A stretch of DNA of 64,000 bases, taken from the NCBI GenBank assembly GCA_903904005.1, contig CAIVAR010000173.1, positions 28,322-92,321 on the forward strand, read 5' to 3'. Source of the stretch: an uncultured Anaeromyxobacter sp. (GTDB lineage Bacteria > Myxococcota > Myxococcia > Myxococcales > Anaeromyxobacteraceae). Below, in pieces: positions 35,425 through 43,460 of the stretch. The translations under genes and the position numbers were made by a program. The notes under the pieces were generated by a model. That model had not been told where the DNA came from. It worked only from the letters and a program-made list of their open reading frames with translations, and searched no databases. Every line of letters begins with the position of its first letter. Positions within the stretch are counted from its first letter, which is position 1.

Positions 35425-36198
35425 TCAGCTCCCGGTGGGCTCGTACCCGAGCGCCTGCAGGTAGACCCCCCGGAGCCGGCCGGCAAGGTCGGTCGGGGCG
35501 GGGCCGGGCAGGCAGGGTCGGGTCAAGAGTTCGATGGTCATCCGCGCCGTCTCCGGCGGTACGTCGTACCACGCGTCGCCCCGCTTGAGCGTGGGAGGCT
35601 CGCAGCGAACGAGCAGGGGCACCACCGGGACCCCGGCGCGGGCCGCGATCTGGAAGGCCCCGGCGTGGAAGTTCCCCAGCCCGCGCACCGGCGAGCGGGT
35701 CCCCTCCGGGAAGATGAGCACGGGGACGCCGGCCCGGAGCCGGGCCAGGCACCGCGTCGCGGCCTCCGCCCCGGAGAAGGGGGAGCCCTCGTCGGCCTCG
35801 ACGAAGGCGCAGAGGCGCAGCAGGCTCCCCAGCACCGGCGTCCGGTACATGGCGGTCTTCGCCACCATGGTCAGGTCGGGCAGGGCCGCGGTGATGGCGG
35901 TGGCGTCGAGGAGCGTGGGGTGGTTCGCGACGTAGACGCAGGGGCCGTCGGGAAGGTCCACCTTCACCTTGCGCGGGTCGTAGTCGATGGTCCGGGTGAT
36001 CCGCAGCAGGTCGTGGAAGAGGATCCAGGAGCGGCGGACGATGCGGCGGCAGCGGCGGGCCCCCTCGTCCGGCGTGGGCGCGGCCAGGGTGACGAGCGGC
36101 AGCACGATCCAGCCGAGCACGGCGCCGCCCAGGAAGAAGCTCGCGAAGGCGCATCCGGTGGTGACGACCCTCACCGCCTGTCGGAAGAGGTGGAGCAT
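35425..36198 (-). CDS. 1-acylglycerol-3-phosphate O-acyltransferase-like (PlsC type)
   Basis: A 257-residue PlsC-domain protein. Two hydrophobic segments at about residues 12-40 are followed by VYVANHPTLLDATAI with the catalytic HxxxxD, a PlsC block II region and LIFPEGTRSPVRGLG (block III). GVPVVPLLVRCEPPTLKRG follows. It should transfer an acyl or polyenoyl group to a glycerolipid or sugar-lipid acceptor on the inner membrane. ATG overlaps the stop of the phosphopantetheinyl transferase gene (ATGA). Confidence 0.88.
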   Translation of the reverse strand: MLHLFRQAVRVVTTGCAFASFFLGGAVLGWIVLPLVTLAAPTPDEGARRCRRIVRRSWILFHDLLRITRTIDYDPRKVKVDLPDGPCVYVANHPTLLDATAITAALPDLTMVAKTAMYRTPVLGSLLRLCAFVEADEGSPFSGAEAATRCLARLRAGVPVLIFPEGTRSPVRGLGNFHAGAFQIAARAGVPVVPLLVRCEPPTLKRGDAWYDVPPETARMTIELLTRPCLPGPAPTDLAGRLRGVYLQALGYEPTGS

Positions 36199-36563
36199 CA
36201 GGAGAGCACCACCAGGGCGACCGACACGCGAGCGCCCCGCGACAGGCTGACCCGGGCCCCACGCGCGCCGACCGAGGCGAGCGCGCGGGTCGCGGCGGGT
36301 CCGAGGCGGAGGGTCGGTTCCCCCCGATCCGGTTGCACGACCTCGATCTCGTGGAGGGGGACCCCGTCGAGGATGCCCCGTCCCACGGCCTTCAGGAAGC
36401 CCTCCTTGGCGGCGAAGCGGGCCGCGAAGTGGCGTTCCGGGAAGGGGCGGGACTCGCAGAAGGCGCGCTCGCCGTCGCTGAAGACGAACCGCGCGAAGCC
36501 GGGCGTGCGCGCCAGGCTCGCCGCCATCCGGGATACCTCCACGATGTCGACCCCGAGACCCAT
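36198..36563 (-). CDS. AcpS-type 4'-phosphopantetheinyl transferase
   Basis: A 121-residue enzyme of the holo-ACP synthase class. MGLGVDIVEVSRM holds the Mg-binding Asp, and HFAARFAAKEGFLKAVGRG is the WAxKEA-type motif with the catalytic Glu. It should attach phosphopantetheine from CoA to the two cluster ACPs. Two ATG codons stand side by side (36566, 36563); the second is used because GGGGGAG is better spaced to it. It is the first gene of the minus-strand operon. Confidence 0.88.
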   Translation of the reverse strand: MGLGVDIVEVSRMAASLARTPGFARFVFSDGERAFCESRPFPERHFAARFAAKEGFLKAVGRGILDGVPLHEIEVVQPDRGEPTLRLGPAATRALASVGARGARVSLSRGARVSVALVVLS

Positions 36564-36566
36564 CAT

Positions 36567-36708
36567 TCTCCCCCGCAAGGTACCCCCCGGACGGGGCGCT
36601 GGCAATCGGACCGGACCGGGGGGCGAGGGCAAATCGCCAACGAATCCGGGGCGGTCCCGGCCCGCCGCCGGCCATCCCCGCCCGCGTTGTCGTATAACAG
36701 GCCCCGCC
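36567..36708. promoter_or_regulatory. Divergent promoter region of the two polyene operons
   Basis: These 142 bases separate the 16-gene minus-strand operon from the 5-gene plus-strand operon and must drive both. On the plus strand TATAAC at 36693-36698 is a possible -10 element only ten bases before the ketosynthase ATG, which lacks a Shine-Dalgarno sequence, so that mRNA may be nearly leaderless. No -35 consensus or operator repeat was seen. Confidence 0.45.
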
Positions 36709-37890
36709 ATGGCCGTCTCGCCTTCCCCCGCCCTGCCTGTGACCGCGCACTGCGCCGGGAACGCACTTGGAGTCACGACACTCTCGGTGATCGGCGCGCT
36801 GGAGGCCGGGCGCACCGGGCTGCGCAGGTCGCTCGCCGATCCGGCCCACGAGATGGTCCTCGGCGAGTTCCCGTGCCCGCCCGAGCCTCCCCCGGCGGCG
36901 CTCCGCGCCTTCGACACCCGGCTGGTCCGCATCTCGCTCATGGTCCTCGAGGAGATCGTCCCGGCGATCGAGCGGGCGGTGGCCCGGCTCGGCGCCGACC
37001 GCGTGGCCCTGGTCCTGGGGACGAGCACGGGCGGGATCCGGGAGTCGGAGGAGGCCTTCGCCGCCTGGAGCGCCCAGGGGAGCCTGCCCGCCGGCTTCAG
37101 CCTGGTGAACCGCCATTCCTTCAACGGGCTCCTCGGCGCGGTCCGGGGGAGGACCGGGATCCGCGGGCCGGGCTACGTGGTGGCCACGGCCTGCTCCTCG
37201 AGCGCGGAGGCCATCGCCACCGCGCGGCGCCTCCTCCTCTCCGGCACCGCCGACGCCGTCCTGTGCGGCGGAGCCGACACCCTCTGCACCACGACGCTCC
37301 GCGGCTTCCGGAGCCTCGAGGCCATCTCCCCGGGGGGGTGCCGCCCGTTCTCGGCGGGCAGGGACGGCCTGAGCCTGGGCGAGGGAGCGGCCTTCCTGCT
37401 GCTCGAGCGGGAGGGGAACGGGCCGGCCTGGCTGCTCGGCGCGGGGGAGAGCTCGGACGCCTACCACATGAGCCACCCGCACCCGGAGGGGCTCGGCGCG
37501 CGGCTCGCCATGCGCGACGCCCTCTCGCAGGCCGGGCTCGACCCGTCCGGCGTCGACCACGTGAACGCGCACGGCACGGGCACGCCGGCCAACGACGGCG
37601 TCGAGGCCGCGGCCATCGGCGAGGTGGTCGGGAACAGGGTCCCCGTCGCCTCCACCAAGGGCTACACCGGCCACCTGCTCGGCGCCGCGGGCGCCACCGA
37701 GGCGGTCTTCGCGATCGCCTCGATCGCGCGGGGCTTCGTCCCGGCCAGCCTGGGCGCGACCCCGGTCGACCCGGCCATCGCCATTGCCATCGCCACCGGC
37801 CCCCTGCGGCAGCGCGTGCGGACGGTCCTCTCCAACTCCTTCGCATTCGGCGGCGCCAACGTGAGCCTCCTCCTCGGAGCGGGGCCGTGA
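36709..37890 (+). CDS. Beta-ketoacyl synthase (polyene ketosynthase, ApeO-like)
   Basis: A 393-residue thiolase-fold ketosynthase. The nucleophile is Cys162 in VATACSSSAEAIA; the two His are in VNAHGTGTPAND and KGYTGHLLGAAG. CRPFSAGRDGLSLGEGAAFLL and SNSFAFGGANVS are standard FabF words. The N-terminal region is shorter and more divergent than FabF. It is followed with a four-base overlap by a Cys-less partner, as expected for a KS-CLF heterodimer that extends the aryl chain with malonyl units. ATG at 36709. Confidence 0.92.
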   Translation: MAVSPSPALPVTAHCAGNALGVTTLSVIGALEAGRTGLRRSLADPAHEMVLGEFPCPPEPPPAALRAFDTRLVRISLMVLEEIVPAIERAVARLGADRVALVLGTSTGGIRESEEAFAAWSAQGSLPAGFSLVNRHSFNGLLGAVRGRTGIRGPGYVVATACSSSAEAIATARRLLLSGTADAVLCGGADTLCTTTLRGFRSLEAISPGGCRPFSAGRDGLSLGEGAAFLLLEREGNGPAWLLGAGESSDAYHMSHPHPEGLGARLAMRDALSQAGLDPSGVDHVNAHGTGTPANDGVEAAAIGEVVGNRVPVASTKGYTGHLLGAAGATEAVFAIASIARGFVPASLGATPVDPAIAIAIATGPLRQRVRTVLSNSFAFGGANVSLLLGAGP

Positions 37891-38648
37891 GATCGATCCA
37901 CGTCGCGGGGATCGGGCTGTGGACACCCCGGTACCCCGGGCTCGCCGCCCTCGTCGACGACACGCCCGGCCCCGCGGCCGCATCGCCGCCCGCCGCCCTG
38001 CTCCCGCCCGCGGTCCGACGCCGCTCCGGCCCGCTCTGCCGGGCGGTCGCCGAGGTGGTCGGGCAGGCGGCGGCCGAGGGGGGCGCCGATCTCTCGCGGA
38101 CACCGATGGTCTACGGCTCGGTCTACGGCGAGACCAGCGCCGCCGTCGAGATGATGGGCGCCTTCGCCCAGGGCGAGGGACTCCCCTCCCCGACCACCTT
38201 CCACAACAGCGTCCACAACGCCCCTGCCGGCTACCTCTCGATCGCCACCGGGTGCCGGATCTTCTCCCCCTCCATCGCGGCCGGCCCCGAGACCCCGGCC
38301 ATGGCCCTCCTCGACGCCTGGATGCTCCTCCTCCAGCGCGGCGGCGAGGCGGTCGTGGCCCTCGCCGACGAGCCGGTGCCGGTGCCGCTCGGCGTCCCGG
38401 GGGCGTTCCTCATCGCGGCCGTCGCCTTCCTGCTCCGGGCCGGTCCCGGGAGGCCGGCCCGGGCGCGCATCGGTGCGCCGAGGCGGGGCGCGGGCGCGGT
38501 GCCGCCGATCCCGGCGGAGCTCGCCCTCCACCCCTGCGCTCCGGCCTTTCGCCTGGCCGCCGCGCTGGCGCGCGGGCAGCGCGGGGCCGTCTCCCTCGGG
38601 GACGGTGGCCCGGACGGCTGGATGGTCGAGCTCGCGGAGGACGGATGA
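37887..38648 (+). CDS. Ketosynthase-like chain-length factor (Cys-less partner)
   Basis: A 253-residue protein that covers only the N-terminal half of a ketosynthase. TPMVYGSVYGETSAAVEMM and FHNSVHNAPAGYLSIATG match the beta-ketoacyl synthase chain-length-factor family of aryl polyene clusters (ApeC-like). No active Cys stands at the expected place, and no NAHGT or KGxxGH motifs follow, so it is not catalytic alone. It should dimerise with the preceding ketosynthase and set chain length. GTG start overlaps the previous stop (GTGA). Confidence 0.85.
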   Translation: MRSIHVAGIGLWTPRYPGLAALVDDTPGPAAASPPAALLPPAVRRRSGPLCRAVAEVVGQAAAEGGADLSRTPMVYGSVYGETSAAVEMMGAFAQGEGLPSPTTFHNSVHNAPAGYLSIATGCRIFSPSIAAGPETPAMALLDAWMLLLQRGGEAVVALADEPVPVPLGVPGAFLIAAVAFLLRAGPGRPARARIGAPRRGAGAVPPIPAELALHPCAPAFRLAAALARGQRGAVSLGDGGPDGWMVELAEDG

Positions 38649-39082
38649 GCCCCTACCCCCCGCCGGCCGAGCTCCTGCCCCACCGCGGGCGGGCGGTGCT
38701 CCTCGACGAGGTGGTCGAGGCGGACGACGTCCGGGTGGTCTGCCGGGTCGTCGTCCGGGAGGGCTCGCCTTTCGTCGAGGAGGGAACCGTCCCGGCCGTG
38801 ATAGTCCTGGAGTACATGGCCCAGGCGATCGGCGCTCAGGCCGGGCTTCGTGCCCGGGAAGCGGGCGAGGCTCCCCGCGTCGGGTTCCTGCTCGGGACGC
38901 GCGACCTCACCTTGCCGCCGGGCGGGTTCGCGGTCGGCGAGGAACTGCTCATCGAGGCGACCCGGATCTTCGGCGACGAGTCGATCGGGAGCTTCGACTG
39001 CAAGGTGACCCGCCGGGGCGTCGCGGTCGCGGCCGGGACCCTGAACGTGTACCTGCCACCCAGGGAGGGGGCCCCCGGATGA
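38645..39082 (+). CDS. 3-hydroxyacyl-ACP dehydratase (ApeP-like hotdog)
   Basis: A 145-residue hotdog protein. LLPHRGRAVLLDEVVEAD is the family start with the catalytic His, and VIVLEYMAQAIGAQAGLRA carries the Glu-containing helix. The length and words match the ApeP-type dehydratases of aryl polyene loci. It should remove water after ketoreduction to make trans double bonds; a second dehydratase domain is fused to the ligase in the other operon. ATG overlaps the previous stop, and its stop overlaps the reductase ATG. Confidence 0.88.
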   Translation: MSPYPPPAELLPHRGRAVLLDEVVEADDVRVVCRVVVREGSPFVEEGTVPAVIVLEYMAQAIGAQAGLRAREAGEAPRVGFLLGTRDLTLPPGGFAVGEELLIEATRIFGDESIGSFDCKVTRRGVAVAAGTLNVYLPPREGAPG

Positions 39083-39804
39083 AGCCCTGGGCACTCGTCA
39101 CCGGGGCGAGCCGCGGGATCGGCGCCGCCGTCGCCGCATCCCTGGCCCGCGCCGGGCACCCGGTCATCCTGAACTACCGGGTGAACCGGGACGCCGCGCT
39201 CGGGGTCCAGGAGGCCATTCGATCCGCTGGCGGGACGGCCGAGCTCTGCCCGTTCGACGTCGCCGACGCCGCTGCGGTCGCCGCCGCCATGGCACCCTGG
39301 CTCGCCGACGGCGCGCCGCCCATCGGCGTGGTGGTCAACAACGCGGGGATCGTCGCCGATGCGCCGTTCCCGGCCATCGAGCCGGCGGCCTGGGAGTCGG
39401 TGACCCGGACCACGCTCGACGGCTTCTACAACGTGACCCGGCCGCTCGTGATGCCCATGGTCCGCCGCCGCTGGGGCCGGATCGTGAACGTCGCGTCGGT
39501 CTCCGGTGTCGTCGGCAACCGGGGGCAGGTGAACTACTCCGCCGCCAAGGCCGGCCTCATCGGGGCCACCCGGGCGCTGGCCCGGGAGGTGGCCCACCGC
39601 GGGGTCACCGTGAACGCCGTCGCCCCCGGCCTCATCGAGACCGACATGATCGCCGACGCCCCGCTCGACGAGATCCTGAAGCACATCCCCATGCGGCGGC
39701 TCGGCCAGCCGGCGGAGGTGGCCTCGGTGGTCGCCTTCCTCGCCGGGGACGAGGCCGCCAACGTCACCGGCCAGGTCATCGGCATCAACGGCGGGCTCGC
39801 GTAG
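39079..39804 (+). CDS. 3-oxoacyl-ACP reductase (FabG/SDR family)
   Basis: A 241-residue short-chain dehydrogenase. VTGASRGIGAAVA is the NADP-binding motif, NNAG is present, Ser lies in NVASVSG, and Y/K in VNYSAAKAG form the catalytic set; GLIETDM and the end GQVIGINGG are FabG words. It should reduce the 3-oxo group of each elongation step. It is the fourth gene of the plus-strand operon, with a four-base overlap upstream. Confidence 0.92.
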   Translation: MKPWALVTGASRGIGAAVAASLARAGHPVILNYRVNRDAALGVQEAIRSAGGTAELCPFDVADAAAVAAAMAPWLADGAPPIGVVVNNAGIVADAPFPAIEPAAWESVTRTTLDGFYNVTRPLVMPMVRRRWGRIVNVASVSGVVGNRGQVNYSAAKAGLIGATRALAREVAHRGVTVNAVAPGLIETDMIADAPLDEILKHIPMRRLGQPAEVASVVAFLAGDEAANVTGQVIGINGGLA

Positions 39805-39822
39805 CCGCCCCGGGTCCTCCCC

Positions 39823-41046
39823 ATGCGCCGTCGCGTCGTCGTCACCGGAATCGGGATCACGAGCCCCATCGGAAACGACCTCCCCACCGTGACCCGTTCC
39901 CTCCAGGAGGGGCAAAGCGGCGTGCGCGCCTTCCCGGAATGGGGCGAGGTGAAGAGCCTGCGGACCCGGCTCGGCGCGCCGGTGGACGTCGATCTATCGA
40001 CCCTGTCCCGGAAGCGGACCCGGACCATGGGGCGCGTCGCCCAGCTCGCCACCTGGGCCACCCAGAACGCCATCGACGAGGCCGGCCTCTCCGCCGACCT
40101 CCTCTCCTCGGGCCGGGTGGGCATCGCCTACGGCTCCACCAGCGGATCGCCGCCGTCGATCGAGGAGTTCGTGGGCAGCCTGGTCGGGAACCGTTCGCTC
40201 GACGGCATCCAGTCGGCCACCTACCTGCGCTTCATGAGCCACACCTGCGCCGCCAACCTGGCGCAGTACTTCGCGGTGCGCGGGCGCGTCCTCACCACCT
40301 GCTCGGCCTGCGTCTCGTCGAGCCAGGCCATCGGGTACGCCTTCGAGGCGATCCGCAGCGGCGCGCAGGACGTCATGCTCGCCGGAGGGGCCGAGGAGCT
40401 GGGCATCGCCGCGGCCGCCATCTTCGACATCATGTTCGCCACCTCGGCGGGGTTCAACGACCGCCCCACCGAGAGCCCACGACCGTTCGACGCGGCCCGG
40501 GACGGGCTGGTGGTCGGGGAGGGGGCGGGAACGCTCGTGCTCGAGAGCCTGGAGTCGGCGACCGCGCGGGGAGCCACCATCCACGCCGAGGTCCTCGGGT
40601 TCGGGACCAACTGCGACGGCTACCACATGACCGCTCCCTTCGAGGACGGGATGGCCCGGGTGATCGAGCTGGCGCTCGAGGATGCCCGGCTCCCCGCCGA
40701 CCGGATCGAGTACGTGAACGCCCACGCGACCGGCACCGACGTCGGGGATTCCACCGAGAGCCGGGCCACGCTGCGCGTGCTGGGCGGGAAGGTCCCGGTC
40801 TCCTCGACCAAGGGCTTCACCGGCCACACCCTGGGCGGCTGCGGCGCGATCGAGTCGATCTTCTGCCTGGCCATGCTGCGCGACGGGTTCCTGGCCCCCA
40901 GCAAGAACCTGGTGCGGGTGGCACCCGACTGCGCCCCCCTCGACTACGTCGTCGGGGCGCCGCGCCAGGCCACGCCGTCCATCGTGATGAACAACAACTT
41001 CGCCTTCGCGGGGCTGAACACGTCGCTCGTCTTCGGCAAGGTGTAG
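39823..41046 (+). CDS. Beta-ketoacyl synthase II-like (ApeR-like)
   Basis: A 407-residue complete FabF-type ketosynthase. RVVVTGIGITSPIGN opens it; the active Cys163 is in TTCSACVSSSQAIG; the His residues are in VNAHATGTDVGD and TKGFTGHTLGG; NNNFAFAGLNTSLVFG ends it. It is the second full ketosynthase of the cluster and may carry out the first condensation on the aryl starter or work at a different chain length. It ends the plus-strand operon, 18 bases after the reductase. Confidence 0.92.
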   Translation: MRRRVVVTGIGITSPIGNDLPTVTRSLQEGQSGVRAFPEWGEVKSLRTRLGAPVDVDLSTLSRKRTRTMGRVAQLATWATQNAIDEAGLSADLLSSGRVGIAYGSTSGSPPSIEEFVGSLVGNRSLDGIQSATYLRFMSHTCAANLAQYFAVRGRVLTTCSACVSSSQAIGYAFEAIRSGAQDVMLAGGAEELGIAAAAIFDIMFATSAGFNDRPTESPRPFDAARDGLVVGEGAGTLVLESLESATARGATIHAEVLGFGTNCDGYHMTAPFEDGMARVIELALEDARLPADRIEYVNAHATGTDVGDSTESRATLRVLGGKVPVSSTKGFTGHTLGGCGAIESIFCLAMLRDGFLAPSKNLVRVAPDCAPLDYVVGAPRQATPSIVMNNNFAFAGLNTSLVFGKV

Positions 41047-41079
41047 CCGCGCGCGCCGATCGGGTGGCGCCCCGGGCCC

Positions 41080-41099
41080 TCGTCCGCTATAACGGACGA
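41080..41099. repeat. Perfect inverted repeat around a -10-like core
   Basis: TCGTCCG at 41080-41086 and CGGACGA at 41093-41099 are perfect 7-base arms around CTATAA. The repeat ends one base before the ATG of the DUF4395 gene. TATAAC at 41088-41093 could be a -10 box, placing the transcript start at or near the ATG. It may be an operator, or a weak hairpin ending the polyene operon; there is no T-run. Confidence 0.5.
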
Positions 41100-41100
41100 C

Positions 41101-41805
41101 ATGCCGCTACCCCTTCCCCGGACCGCCAACCCGTACCGCGACCTCGCCGTGATCGACGCGCGCGCCCCCCGCGTGAACCAGCTCCTCACCGGCCTGCTCG
41201 CGCTCTCCGCGCTCCTCACCGGGGCCTGGCCGCTCGTCGCGGTGGCGGCGGTCCAGATCTCGACCGGCCTGCTGTTCGGGCGGCGCTGGTGCCTCGCCTG
41301 CCGCATCTACTTCGGCCTGATCCAGCCCGCCTTCGGCGAGGGCCCGGTCGAGGACGCACGCCCCGTGAAGTTCGCCAACCAGGTCGGCGCCGCCTTCCTG
41401 TGGGCGTCGACGCTGGCCCACCTGGTGGGGCTGCATGCGGCCGGGAACGTGCTGGCCGGGACGGTCGCGGCGCTGGCGCTCCTCGCCGCCACCACCGGGT
41501 TCTGCGCCGGCTGCGTGATCTACCGGGGCTGGGCCTTCGTGCGGGGCGTCCGGGGAGGAATCCCGGGGCGGCTCGACCTGGCCGAGGTGGGCGGAACCCC
41601 GGGCCTGCAGGCCGTGGTGCAGTTCACCCACCCGCTCTGCGCCGACTGCCGGACCCTGTCCGCGCGGCTTTCCGGCGAGGGGCGCGCCCCACTCCTGGTG
41701 GACGTCTCGAAGCGCCCCGACCTGGCGCGGAAGTACGGGGTGTCGGTGGTCCCGCTCGCGCTCTCGATCCTGCCCGACGGGCGGGTGGAGCGCCGTATTC
41801 ACTGA
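41101..41805 (+). CDS. DUF4395 membrane protein with thioredoxin-like C-terminus
   Basis: A 234-residue protein. Residues about 15-150 are a DUF4395 membrane domain with DARAPRVNQ, four helices, CLAC in RRWCLACRIYFG and CAGC in GFCAGCVIYRGW. Residues about 165-234 are a thioredoxin-like fold with CADC in HPLCADCRTL and VSVVPLALSILPDG, including the cis-Pro. The three CxxC pairs suggest thiol-disulphide relay at the membrane. It starts immediately after an inverted repeat and has no clear Shine-Dalgarno sequence. It converges on the PAP2 gene with six bases between the stops. Confidence 0.78.
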   Translation: MPLPLPRTANPYRDLAVIDARAPRVNQLLTGLLALSALLTGAWPLVAVAAVQISTGLLFGRRWCLACRIYFGLIQPAFGEGPVEDARPVKFANQVGAAFLWASTLAHLVGLHAAGNVLAGTVAALALLAATTGFCAGCVIYRGWAFVRGVRGGIPGRLDLAEVGGTPGLQAVVQFTHPLCADCRTLSARLSGEGRAPLLVDVSKRPDLARKYGVSVVPLALSILPDGRVERRIH

Positions 41806-41811
41806 AGGTGA

Positions 41812-42375
41812 CTAGGGCCGGGGGCGAGGCTTCAGCCGCCGGAGCACGGCCAGGCAGGCCCCCGCCCAGAACGTCCCCCAGACCGCTCCCAGCAGGACGT
41901 CGCCGGGCCAGTGGACGCCGACGTAGAGCCGGCTCCAGGCCACGGCGACCGCGAGCACGTAGAGCACGGGGGCGAGCGCCGGCCACCCGACCGCGCCCAC
42001 GAGCGCCATGGCGAAGAAGTTGGCGGCGTGCAGGCTGGGGATCGATCCCACGTTGGCGGCGGGGGCGATGAACCGCACGGTCCCGGGCGGGAGCGCGTAC
42101 GCCGGCCGGGCCCGGGCGACGAGGGGGCGGATCACCTGGGAGCCGAGGCCGTCGGTGAGGGCCAGCGCCGCGCCCAGCGCGAGCACCCAGGCCCAGGCCC
42201 ACCGGTCGCCGCGCCGGCGCCAGAGGAGCGCCCCGGCGACGAGGACCGCCACGGTGGCGCCGAGGACCGGGCTCGACAGCCCCCGGGCGACGGCATCGAC
42301 CACCGGGCCGGCGTCCACGTTGACGGCACGGAAGAGGCGCTCCTCGAGCGGAAGATGGAGGTCGGGGAGGGTCAC
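41812..42375 (-). CDS. PAP2-family membrane phosphatase
   Basis: A 187-residue membrane protein with about five helices and the three phosphatase motifs: RPLVARARP (variant of KxxxxxxRP), PSLHAAN (PSGH with Leu for Gly) and SRLYVGVHWPGDV (SRxxxxxHxxxD). The catalytic His and Asp are in place. It should dephosphorylate a lipid phosphate such as undecaprenyl diphosphate or phosphatidate on the periplasmic side. GTG start at 42375; the region upstream is shared with a divergent gene. Confidence 0.88.
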   Translation of the reverse strand: MTLPDLHLPLEERLFRAVNVDAGPVVDAVARGLSSPVLGATVAVLVAGALLWRRRGDRWAWAWVLALGAALALTDGLGSQVIRPLVARARPAYALPPGTVRFIAPAANVGSIPSLHAANFFAMALVGAVGWPALAPVLYVLAVAVAWSRLYVGVHWPGDVLLGAVWGTFWAGACLAVLRRLKPRPRP

Positions 42376-42439
42376 GGGCAGCGCGCCGATCGAGGATACT
42401 ACGGGGCCGCCCCGTCCGGGCCGGTGCGGAGCCCCGATC

Positions 42440-42456
42440 CCCCGCTACAGTCGGGG
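42440..42456. repeat. Short inverted repeat around a TACAGT core
   Basis: CCCCG at 42440-42444 and CGGGG at 42452-42456 flank CTACAGT, in the promoter region of the META-domain gene. TACAGT at 42446-42451 is a possible -10 box about 38 bases before the ATG. Its layout resembles the repeat at 41080-41099, but in DNA this GC-rich short arms can arise by chance. Confidence 0.3.
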
Positions 42457-42488
42457 TGCGGGGAATGCAGGCCCACGGAGGAAGCACG

Positions 42489-43460
42489 ATGACCCGGAAG
42501 CTCCCGATCGCAGCGATCGTCGCCGTCGCAGCCGCCTGGGCAGGACCCGCCTCGGCCTCGGGAGGCACGTGGCTCGACGCCCCGACCCCCAAGGCCTGGA
42601 ACGGGCCCGGCATGAAGATCCCGCGCCCCCCCCACTTCGACCCCGACCCGTTCCTCGACAAGCAGTGCGCGAGCCAGACCCGCCCCCCATCGACCGGCGC
42701 CGACCGGACGGTCGCCGCCGCGGGCTGGAAGCTCTTCGGCGCCTCGCAGCGCTTCGGGACCACCGAGGTGCTGCTGGGCCGGTCGGGCGTCGACGGCCAG
42801 TGCCGGCCGCTCGGCTACCAGGTCTTCGTCTTCTCCGGCGGACTCTTCGCCGGGACGCTGGCGCCGCGCCCCATGGACTCCCGCTCCGACGGCGCCGCGC
42901 AGCTCCCCCAGCTGGTCGCGGCCGACACGCTGACGGTCCCCTTCTCCCGCTACGCCAAGCGCGACCCGCTCTGCTGCCCGTCCCGCCTCTCCACCGTCGA
43001 GTACCGGATCGAGGCCACGCCGAAGGGGCCGGTGCTCACGGCCGGGTCGGTGAACACCGTTTCCACGGCCGAACCCGCCGCTGCCGCGTCCCCGGTCCAG
43101 TCGCAACCCGGCATCGCCGGGCGCCCCTGGCAGCTCGTGCGGATCCAGATGATGGACGGCGCGGTGCTCGTGCCCGACGCCCCGGCCCGCTACACGCTCG
43201 AGCTGGGCGCGGACGGCCGCGCCTCGGTCCAGGCCGACTGCAACCGGGGCAGCGGGACCTACGCGCTCGAGGGCGCGTCGCTCACCTTCGGCCCGGTCGC
43301 GACGACGCGGGCCATGTGCCCGCCCGGCTCGCTCTCCGATCGCTACCTGGCCCAGCTGGGGCTCGTCACCTCGTGGACCGAGAAGGACGGCAAGCTCCAC
43401 CTCGCCACGCGGGCCGACGGCGCCACCCTCGAGTTCCAGCCCGCCGGTCAGCTCCGGTAG
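42489..43460 (+). CDS. Exported protein with C-terminal META domain
   Basis: A 323-residue protein with a signal peptide (about residues 1-24, ending ASASG). Residues about 60-190 resemble LppP/LprE-like lipoprotein domains, with Cys residues at CASQ, GQCRPLG and PLCCPS. Residues about 215-323 are a META domain (HslJ-like): GRPWQLVRIQMMDG, ASVQADCNRGSGTYALEG and FGPVATTRAMCPPG. ATG at 42489 has GGAGGA upstream; an earlier ATG 11 codons before was rejected. META domains are linked to stress and drug tolerance; the role here is unknown. Its end overlaps the convergent argJ by 13 bases. Confidence 0.8.
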   Translation: MTRKLPIAAIVAVAAAWAGPASASGGTWLDAPTPKAWNGPGMKIPRPPHFDPDPFLDKQCASQTRPPSTGADRTVAAAGWKLFGASQRFGTTEVLLGRSGVDGQCRPLGYQVFVFSGGLFAGTLAPRPMDSRSDGAAQLPQLVAADTLTVPFSRYAKRDPLCCPSRLSTVEYRIEATPKGPVLTAGSVNTVSTAEPAAAASPVQSQPGIAGRPWQLVRIQMMDGAVLVPDAPARYTLELGADGRASVQADCNRGSGTYALEGASLTFGPVATTRAMCPPGSLSDRYLAQLGLVTSWTEKDGKLHLATRADGATLEFQPAGQLR

